The notes under the pieces are model-generated. The model saw only the letters and a program-made list of their open reading frames with translations. It did no database searches and was not told the origin of the DNA. From Pyricularia pennisetigena (lineage: Eukaryota; Ascomycota; Sordariomycetes; Magnaporthales; Pyriculariaceae): a DNA stretch of 64,000 nucleotides. Shown here piece after piece: positions 56,009-64,000 of this stretch. Within the stretch, counting starts at the first letter, position 1; every line of letters starts with the position of its first letter. Both the position numbers and the translations under genes were made by a program. The stretch spans positions 1,162,549-1,226,548 of the forward strand of contig NW_021940920.1 in assembly GCF_004337985.1 (NCBI RefSeq). The letters are read 5' to 3'.

Positions 56009-58185
56009 CCAAAACAATAAACAAAAGTCTTTAATCTCCCATGAGCTTTTAGCCAAATCCACAAACTCAGCCTTTTGTTGGGGGAGGCTTGAGGAATGGT
56101 GTGATTCCAACAGAATAACAACAAAAACCAGGGGAATAACACCCGAATCGACCGACTTGACATCACTCATACCCCCCCCTTCTCCTTTTTCGAAAGCTGC
56201 TGATAAAGCTAGCGCCGTGTAGCCATAACGGCAAACCAGCCCCAACCTTGGGTCTAGCGCAATACCACACATGCAGTTAGTTAGTTATACATGCACACAC
56301 TCACGCACGGCAATAAACTCCCCTCCGGCGGGGGAGTATCTACCAACAAGACAGCCCAATCAGCGTGATGATGGAAAGCCCCGGGGAAAACAAGAAAATC
56401 TTGGCACGCGTAGCCTTTTTTCGATGCGAGGCGGCCGTTCAGGGCTCATGGCTTTTTTTTCTTCTTTTTTTTGCTTTTTCTTTGCTGCTCTTTTTTCTTC
56501 TTGGCTCTATAAACGGTGGCCGTCTTTTTTTTTCCCCGCAGAGCCCGTCGGGCTTTATTTTTTTTTAGGCATAAATCCCTCCCCCCTCAATCCAATCGTA
56601 TTTGCTGATATACACACGTCAGCCCCCATTCGTTATTCATACGGTAAGCTGGACAAGGTAGGTCGGTACCAAACAAGCAGCCTAGCCATCTCTAGAAACA
56701 AAGTCACGGCGTGATTGGCTGGTTCGTGTAACACGGTTTGGGCGACAAAAAAAGAGACATTTCTTGGTATTCCACACACAAGATGACAAAAGGCAACAAC
56801 ACCAAAGTTTGTTAAGTACCCACCGAGTATACCTATTGTATAGCAGTACAGCCAGGGAAGTATAGCAGCAAGTACAACAGCAACACCCCGAAAAAGACGT
56901 GCTGACCGGTCATCTTCACCCGGGTCCCATACCTGGCTGGCCACACTTAGAGCTGCCTTACTTTTCTTATTATTTTTTTTAAAATCCATATCTCTGACAA
57001 ATAAATACAAACCCGCTACTGCCGAAACCTTCTCGGGCCCTCGATCGCTCCATCCCACCCCATATCCGCAAAAAGTGTCAAAGGGAATAAAGGGAGGGAA
57101 ACCAGAGGGAAAAAAAGGTTCTGTTGAGAAAGCGGGGGGCACTAATGTTTGGGAGCAAATAAAAAGGAGATCAAAATTCCCGTTCATCCCATTATGAAAG
57201 CTTATGTCTCGTCCTGGGACAACTTTGATGGTCTTCTCGCCCCCCAATATGGGTCCTTTGCTCGTGTGGCTGCGTTGCTTTGGGCTGAATGTCCAAGCCG
57301 CGTGTCATTAATGCCAAAGCTGAGCACAAGTGTCCCTTGCCCGGTCGATCCCCCGCAAAGATTGAGCCTTTGCGCTAAATTCGTCCAATGAAGAAAGGGT
57401 ACTTGACTTGTCACTGTGAATCTATCCCGTGGGTGAACAAATTTCGTCGATCATTCGCGTCGTCTCTTTGTTTTGATCTATAATTTACAGGCAGGTGTTC
57501 GAGACACCTCGAGCGCCAAGACAGTTGTACAGAAGAGAACCCCGTGTTGGTTCCTCTAGCTTTGAAAAGAAACTAAAAAAAAAAGTCGAAAAAACAACAA
57601 CTCTGGCCGTGCTTTTGGCTGTCAAACTGGGGTGTCGCCGGCCATAGCAAAACTGCTGGCACCCATCCATTCCACAAATGCAACCTGCAAGAAAAATGAC
57701 CAAATGATATCAAAACGCCCCTCAAAGTCTGTCGTCCACGTGAAACGGATAGTAAAAAATGGCTTGAATTTTTTTTCGGTTTAAAAGTGAGTAAGTCGTA
57801 AAATTCGCGGAGCCCGCCACCAGGGGGTGCCACTGAGAAGAGAGAGTTGGAGAGAAACGTGATTCTGCGTCAGAATGACTAGTGCCTCGATGAAGAGGCC
57901 AAGTGTTTTGCTGTTTCAACTGAGTTGTTGTTGTGACGTGGTGGTGTTGGTTGATGATAAGGCAAGGAACATCGTCCCGCGACCGCTTGCCGCGATGGAC
58001 GAGTCAAGAAGGATGGTCCAGCCGGCATGACCTTGTCGGATTTCTAGGTTTAGGCGGTTCATGCCGTTGATGTTTCGTTTTTGTTTGCAGGTTTTCTTGG
58101 GTGACATGGTACTTTGGCTGGCGGTAGTGAAGATGCTGCATCATTCATCTTGTCCGCATATCAGCTTCTTGGCGAGGTTTGGGAG

Positions 58186-58604
58186 TCACTGTTTCCTGCT
58201 GTAGCGGGAGTCGCCCCTCGTGGGCCTGCTGCTGCCACTGCTATGGTCGCTGCTGCCATACGAGTCCTGGCGCTTGGGGTGTCTGCTGCTGGAGGAGACG
58301 GGCTGAGCCCACGACTCCGAGTCGCTTGAGAGAAGACCGGAAGACATTGATGCGCCGGACTTGAGGGCCTGAGATGAGTTGGCGATTAGCTTCCGGTTCG
58401 GTATTTTGGAAAGGTGACCAAGAAGTGAACTTACAATGCAAAGCTTGCACCTATCACCAAAGCGGGTAACCTGGTTGTGGCAGTTGATGCTGCCCTATTA
58501 GTTGGCGAAGGAATGTTAGCGCTATCCTTCACGTCATAAAATCTTGGATCCAAGGGATGGAAGAAAATAGCACATACGTAAAAGTTTGCGCAGTAGCAAG
58601 CCAT
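58186..58604 (-). CDS. Small Cys-rich protein, 3 exons (89 aa)
   Basis: A gene too fragmented to appear as one open frame. Exons on the minus strand are 58604-58578, 58494-58435 and 58368-58186. All junctions are phase 0, with donors GTATGT and GTAAGT and acceptors TAATAG and TCTCAG. The protein starts MACYCANFY, continues GSINCHNQVTRFGDRCKLCI, and ends in a Ser/Arg-rich tail rich in SSS and SYGSSDHSSGSS. The pattern C-X1-C, then C, then C-X2-C could bind a metal or form disulfides. With no signal peptide a cytosolic or nuclear location is more likely. The residue pattern carried across three tiny exons argues for a real gene. I have a vague memory of similar small fungal proteins with a C...NQV.R.G.RC..C core but no name or function. 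Confidence 0.65.
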
Positions 58605-59407
58605 TGTGTTGTGTTGTTTTGGTTGGGTGTGGTGTGTGGTTGAAGAAAACTGCTTCTAGGAGGCTAGGTCTTTGTGTTGAAAGAAGTTTTTGTCGTCGAG
58701 AGCGATATCCACGACCGAAAGGATGATTGCGTGGTGTTTTTGTTGTCAAGAAGTGACAAGCTTTGGCTGATCTCTGGGGAGGGTGGGAAGGTGACTTGAG
58801 ACTTGTTCTTGGCGATACGAACCAGTCCCTTTAAATGTAATCTTTAGTTTGTATTTGGTTGGGTAAGTCCGAAAGACATGGGGAAAGTTGAAAGTGTCGG
58901 GGCCAGAACAAAAAGCGTACGAGTGTGTGGGTGGGCGAGGACGAGGGTATTTGAACCATGGGGAAAGGCAGAGCAAGTAAGGAACAGGGAAGCATCAGAT
59001 CACGGGAAGTGGCGGGATCGATCGAAAGCGGCCTATTGCCGCTGCTTGCTGCTTGCCAAATCAAGCCCGTCCAAGTGTTTGAGGAGTGGAATGGATTGAA
59101 GTTGGCCGTGTTCTTTTCTTTTTTGCCCTTTTTCCCCCTTGACCTGTGTCAAAGCACCAACCGACGAACCGGGATCGACCACCTTAAGCTTTCAATGAGG
59201 GCCCAGGCATGCATAGGTAAGGTAGGTACATGTACAGTTATCCTGGGCAGGGAGGGTTGCCATGCCTAGTCAGCCGAGTCCAGCCCAAGAAAAGGCGGGT
59301 GGGAGACCGGTCAGGCTTGGGAGCACAAGCATTGATTGGGGCAAATTGAAAGGTGCCCCGAGCGATGCGATGGAGCATGGAAGTTACGGGCAGGTACGTA
59401 CTGTCCT
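58605..59407. other. Upstream region of the small Cys-rich gene
   Basis: No gene seen. It includes the presumed promoter on the minus strand and TAGGTA-type motifs near 59213-59232, before the second copy of the 462-bp duplication. Confidence 0.5.
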
Positions 59408-59869
59408 TTTTTTTTTTTTTTGTGGTGCTGCCCGCTGCTGGGTAGCTGCTGCTGTTGCTGAGAGCATTAATTGCCCGGCAAAGCTAGGGGAAGTGACGTT
59501 CCTGGAACGTGCATTAGCTTCCCATGTCCCGTTTCTGGTAACTTGTTGATCCCTGTAATCGCCCAAAGAAAAGTGGACTGTAGCATTTCCCGTACTAAGC
59601 CGGTTGGTGTTTGAGTCCTTGCACCACAACCACTGTTGGTTGGTATCCAATCCAATGCAGCTGCAACAAACCTGTACGGATAAACCAAGCAAGACAAAGA
59701 GCTTCAATCCCCACACACGACATGCCCCTGGTAGGTAAGTTGGCTGCATGCAATGCATCACCAATTCCATCCGCCATTGCGAGTGATCCCGAGACGTCCA
59801 AAACTTTGGCCAGTGCCCTCCACAATTTTTGCTGCTTCTTCTTCTATAACCACAATGACACTAATTCTG
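59408..59869. repeat. 462-bp exact duplication, copy 2
   Basis: Identical to 51008-51469. Here the left side is continuous with unique sequence and the right side ends at the NNN of 59870-59872, the mirror image of copy 1, whose left side ends at an N. Confidence 0.97.
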
Positions 59870-59872
59870 NNN
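59870..59872. other. Contig junction (3 N)
   Basis: Three N separate copy 2 of the duplication from a sequence that begins with 23 A (59873-59895). It marks a scaffold join. Confidence 0.95.
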
Positions 59873-61219
59873 AAAAAAAAAAAAAAAAAAAAAAAGTGAG
59901 AGAGTTAATATGCAGAGTAGACACACACATACTACCCACGCATGCCGACCTTGCCTTTTCCCTCGTTGTCCGTGGCTTAAAATAAAAGTCCGAACCCTTT
60001 TGACGAACGCGAATCGGAGTGGGTGGCTCTTTTCCGCACCTCCGCTCCTGAACAACAAAAACAGACACAGCCTTCTTTTCTCTGACCGAGGGGAGACGAA
60101 TGGAAAGGGGGCCTTAATCTATCTCTCGTCGGGACCAAAACACAACTCGAGGTTTTGTGATTATTTCTTTGGTTTTTGCTCAACTCATTTAGTCGTGACG
60201 AAGCGTATAATGTCGAAAGAAGAAAGAGAAAAATAAAAAGCTGCTACTGGATGAGTATTACCAAAATTTTCCAGACGACGGCTAGTTCAGTGCCCGCAGT
60301 CCGATAGACAGCCTGGGTCCGGATCTAGACTCAAAAAGGACACTACCCACCGAAAAAGAACCTGCGTTGCCCAAGCAAACAAAACCCACCCCCCTCTAAT
60401 TAATTTATCTTGCACACTTTTGCTCCAGATTGCCAAGCAACCACCACACGTTTGACACATTCTAGATTCCCCCATCAGACTCCATGTTGCCCATCACAAA
60501 GCTGATCCAAACGAAAAAAAAAAAAAAAGAAGCCGTGGCAAATCTCCACAAAAACCGTAAAAACGGGCTATTTGCCAAGATACTCCGAATCTCTTGGCGA
60601 GACTGTCAAAAGTTTCCAAAATCAAGTCTGTTGTAGCAAAAAAGTAGACATCACACGGGCAAATATTGAATTTCACTTGATACTCCGCAAGAATAAGAAA
60701 TAGAAAACGCCTCCCCATTTTGGCAAAATATAAATGACGAAGAATTTCCAGCAGCCAAGGGAAAAAAAAAGTGAAAGAAAAAACAGCTTAGATCCATATC
60801 TCCCACTCCTCGCACAAGACAGTAAAGATGGTGTGAAAGAACCGTCCTTCCCAACCCGCGGGTCAACAAAAATTTCTCATGTCAGGAAAAAACAAAAGCT
60901 GGACTTAAAGTGTCGGACCTCAACTTGCTCATCTCTCAACTTGGTTCCCCTTTCACTTACGTCCACAAAGAAAACAGACAACGGGAGAGAAGAGATGCAC
61001 AAAATGACTCTTGTTTACATGCAAAAAGAAGTAGGCCACATGAACCCAAAAAAGGTATTAAAATGGAAGAAGGTGCCGAAAAGAAAAAAAAGTTCCAAAA
61101 ACAATCGAGGTGAATTGGATCAGAAAAGCCACATGAACCCGCTGTTCAAATAAAAACAAAGATAACGCGTCGTCAATCCCTCTCTATAAAAACACTCAAC
61201 GCATCCTCCCCGGAACAAA
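59873..61219. other. 3' flank of the ROM2-like gene
   Basis: About 1.3 kb with a leading poly-A and a generally A-rich + strand, so T-rich on the transcribed strand, as for a 3' UTR. A 139-codon Lys-rich + strand frame at 60734-61153 looks like a by-product of this composition. Confidence 0.5.
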
Positions 61220-64000
61220 CTACCTGTGGTTCGGCACAGGTCCTGCCTCTGAGGCGGCGGTCGCCGCAGCAGCCGCTCGTTCCGGACTGGTCGGTACCTC
61301 GGACCTGCGCTGGCTTTTCCAGAAGTCGAGCGCCTCGACGACGTCCTCGCCCCTCTCGTCCTCGTACGCAAAAATGATCTGTGATCCCGGTATTGATTAG
61401 TTCCAGTCTCTGTGGCCGTTCCATCCTCGCCAGTCACAAGCAAGGTCCGCAACGAGACCAACTCGCGAGCGAACCGGCGGGGATTAAAGAAATGTAAACT
61501 CACCTCGTGCGTGCTGCTGTGAAGCATCCTGATGTTTCGGTGCGGCACAATGTGCACCGCCCCGGTGTCGATATGCCTGAGCTCTATAAAATTGGGCTCG
61601 AACGCCAAGATCCAGGGGTAGCTGAGCGCGAAGCTTTGCGGTGTGCCCTCCCAGTCGATCCGCCATCCAGGCCGAGCACGCCACCCGTTGCGGTTGACAA
61701 AGAACGAGAATTCGCTGTAGTTGAGCAGGAACTCGCCGTTGAGTCTCTCAATGTGAATTGGCTTGACCCCTTCCTTGCGTGCCACAAAGTCGAGGGACGT
61801 GTCTGCCTGGTCGAGTAGTGACTGCGTCTCCAGCGTCTCCAGAGCCACCACCTCGAACCCACGCGCACACGCCACGCAGAGCTTCGACTTGAGGAAGTGT
61901 ACGCTCGTCGTCTCGGTTGGAATGTAGAACTCCTTGAAGGCCTTGAGCTCATCTTGCCCGGCATTGAACATCTTACCCAGCCCCTTCTGCTTCCGTGTCT
62001 TGCTCATGGCGTCGTTTGGTTCGTAAACCTTGACTGTGGTGGTGATGGCCGACCATTTCACGCAGCAGACTAGGTGTCTGCCCAAGCATATGCCAGCCCG
62101 GAAGAATATGCAGTGGCTCTGGATCTTCTTACCCTTTTTGTTGCTCGAAGGCTCGGGCGAATCGAGAGCAGAAATAGGATAGTTGTACAGTGTCTTGTTG
62201 GAGAGCACCAGTAGCATGTTATACTCCTCAAGCACGTCGACTTGGGTGACATTTTGCGTCTCGATGACACGCTTGGGGTTGGTTGCTGTCCTAGAGCGGC
62301 GGTCTGAGATGAAGATGCCTGTATCCGTGCCGTAGACCAGCTTGCGGCCACCGTCTGTACATTTTACCTTTTGTTAGCAACTTACGCGAGCCCGGGGTGT
62401 CAATTACAGTCTGCATCTACTTACCATATGGTACGCAGCAGTTGACTTTGTTGGCCGGTCCAAAGAAGCCCGCCGAGATTGTTGTCATGTTCAAAAAGTC
62501 TGCCCGGGCCCTAAGCCGTTCTTGTGCTGCGGCAATGTACTCTAGCCACTTCTGGCGTGCAGACTGGTTCGTCGCATACAGAGTCAACTCATAGCCGGCC
62601 TTGCCGAGATGCTTGAACGTAATAGGCCATCCTTCCGACTTGCTTGTGCTTGTGTTGGCGCTTCTCAACGGCAGCAAACTGCTGGAAGACCTTTTCGGCC
62701 CTGTTGATGGAATGACTTCCTCCATCTCCTTGATCATCAGCAGTTCAAGAGGAATGGGCTACTTCAGCGTCAGCAAGCAAGTTTACACAGAAAAACACAA
62801 GAGGGTGCTACTGACCCTGCGGTACGCTTTGGTCTCTTCAACCTTGCCCACAGTCTTGATGCGTGCCAATAACACGGCATGATCAAACAAGAATGCTGTA
62901 ATGTCTGCTGGATCAGTTGGAGATTTCTTCATCTGGCTCTTGAACACCAGTTCTCTGCCCTCATCCGTCAGTCTGAGATCGACCCTCTCATTGGGTCTGA
63001 ATTTGAGCTGCTCGTTAAGTCGCCTGAGAGTGAACCGATTCTCAGCCTTTCCGGACTCGGCATTGACTCTTGCCAGGAGATCCTTGATCATCTTCATGAC
63101 CTTGGGAATGTCCGTCTTATCCGAGCTGTCGTCCACCGTGTATTTGCAAACATTCTCCAACAGAAGCGGGTATCTAGCCAGACGTGTCGTCGGCTTGGTG
63201 AGGTAACCGTTGAGTTCCAGTTTCCTCGACTCCTTGCGCCTCTCAATCTCGTCCACAAATCGTGCAAATAGCGGGTTGTTCGAACGCTCATTCTCAAACT
63301 CAAACTTGGCCTCGAGCTGCTTGGAACCATAGAGGATGAACGGCTCGAACTGAGGCACGAACTCCTTAAAGATGTCGCCAATATTAGACACAACCGGGTC
63401 CTTTTGTTGTCGGTCCGTAAGAGCCTTGGCAAAGCGAGAGCTGACGCCGTGGATCGAAGGGTGGTCAATAATGTTGCTGAAGATTTTGCGCACAACCTCC
63501 TCTCTCCGATGTGCAGCAATGGGAGAGTTTTTGGACCGTAGAGGATTGATCCAAAAGTCACGTAGGTACTCCAGATCCTTGACAAAGTCCCTTTCGGTGT
63601 AGCATATCTCGGATATGACCTCCTGGCGTTTCTTCTCCTTGTCGCTAACACGCTCGGCAATCTCTTTGGGGACAGTGTTGATCCAGAGCTTCTGCTCGTC
63701 CGTTTGGTCAATGTCGTCCTCGCCGACTACTGGAGCAGACTCATCCTTCAGACCTGGGCCCATCTTCAGATTCAACCTGGAAACCTGTTCGAGACGGCGA
63801 GGGCACGCAATGCTGTAGCACAGCTGATCGCGGGTACATGTTGGCGAATAGCACTCGGAAAGCAGCACAAAGACACCGTTGACTGACGTTCCCGCATCCT
63901 CTTGTTCTTCCGTCATGGTCTCCTTGAACTGGTACATCTCCGTCGAGGAGTCGCGTAGCCTGTGTTCATAAGTAACATCGTGGAAGAACTTTTGGGCATC
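61220..64000 (-). CDS. ROM2: ROM2-like Rho1 GEF (DEP-like, DH, PH, CNH), 5' end outside window
   Basis: The C-terminal 842 residues of a Rho guanine-nucleotide exchange factor like Rom2, which activates Rho1 at the plasma membrane in the cell-wall-integrity pathway. Exons on the minus strand are 64000 (continuing off the window)-62816, 62758-62425, 62354-61504 and 61378-61220. The visible part begins DAQKFFHDVTYEHRLRDS, the end of a DEP-like segment. The DH domain follows at about 63650-63080 (ISEICYTERDFVKDLEYL; LTKPTTRLARYPLLLENV). A PH-type region is at about 62990-62480. The CNH domain runs from about 62450 to 61500, beginning GPANKVNCCVPY and DGGRKLVYGTDTGIF. The tail is Ala/Ser-rich and ends VPNHR. 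Splice phases agree throughout. The whole is typical of the Rom1/Rom2 family; which paralogue cannot be told without the N-terminus. Confidence 0.88.

Larger units (their letters stand above)
51470..58185. other. Gene-poor 6.7-kb interval
   Basis: No supported gene. There are GGTACC/TACCTA motifs near 52300-52325, a 41-nt poly-A at 54665-54705, a CT microsatellite at 55968-56008, and many T-rich stretches between 55500 and 56570. A 16-codon ATG frame at 55906-55956 sits after a leader-like stretch. The last 300 bases are probably the 3' UTR of the small gene at 58186-58604. Confidence 0.5.

Noticed and set aside
60734..61153. 139-codon Lys-rich frame antisense to the ROM2-like 3' flank
   Set aside because: Composition follows from an A-rich strand; no domain, and it lies where a 3' UTR is expected.
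61120..61503. Read-through C-terminus of the ROM2-like frame beyond 61504
   Set aside because: GTGAGT at 61503 and ACAG at 61379 splice in phase to a short Ala-rich ending; the read-through is intron.
1..64000. CRISPR array, insertion sequence, bacterial operon or viral element
   Set aside because: The gene structures are eukaryotic and intron-bearing; no spaced direct repeats, transposase or viral protein was seen. The only regular array is the coding minisatellite.

Overview
The window is nuclear DNA of a filamentous ascomycete (Pezizomycotina, most probably a Sordariomycete; Magnaporthales is a guess). The signs are short spliceosomal introns with GTATGT/GTAAGT donors and CTAAC branch sites, intron-rich genes on both strands, WHI3-, IPI3-, VMS1-, class II myosin- and ROM2-type proteins, an LaeA-like methyltransferase beside a Zn2Cys6 factor, and a secreted sedolisin. 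It is a draft scaffold with four runs of N: 18156-18627, 37876-38523, a single N at 51007, and 59870-59872. All names come from reading motifs; no database search was run.

Layout. 1-2700: WHI3-like RNA-binding protein with a uORF-bearing leader, then about 5.7 kb without a recognisable gene. 8393-10049 (+): eight-exon LaeA-like methyltransferase, convergent with a six-exon Zn2Cys6 regulator (10156-13171, -). 13721-15824 (-): secreted sedolisin (S53). 17022-18077 (-): 3' exon of IPI3, its 5' end lost in a gap. 21464-23702 (+): unrecognised disordered protein. 25313-28989 (-): Red1/ZFC3H1-type zinc-finger protein. 30119-37503 (+): conventional myosin heavy chain. 39487-40498 (+): Arg/Tyr-rich orphan. 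41043-43013 (+): VMS1. 45063-45160 (+): intron-containing tRNA-Ala(UGC). 49458-51006 (+): secreted MAD-like adhesin ending in a 30-bp minisatellite that runs into a gap. 58186-58604 (-): three-exon 89-residue Cys-rich protein. 61220 to the window end (-): ROM2-like Rho1 GEF, 5' end outside the window.

Splice models were accepted only where donor, acceptor and phase agreed and the joined exons stayed open; the methyltransferase, Zn2Cys6, sedolisin, Red1-like, myosin and small Cys-rich models all sum to whole codons.

Functionally this is mostly housekeeping and cell-biology genes (ribosome assembly, ribosome quality control, nuclear RNA surveillance, cytokinesis, cell-wall integrity signalling). 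Interspersed are genes facing the environment: a secreted acid-type protease, an adhesin, and a methyltransferase/transcription-factor pair of the kind linked to secondary metabolism. No biosynthetic cluster, transposon or CRISPR array was seen. The most unusual structures are the exact 462-bp duplication whose two copies abut assembly gaps, the near-perfect adhesin minisatellite, and the small Cys-rich gene hidden by its introns.
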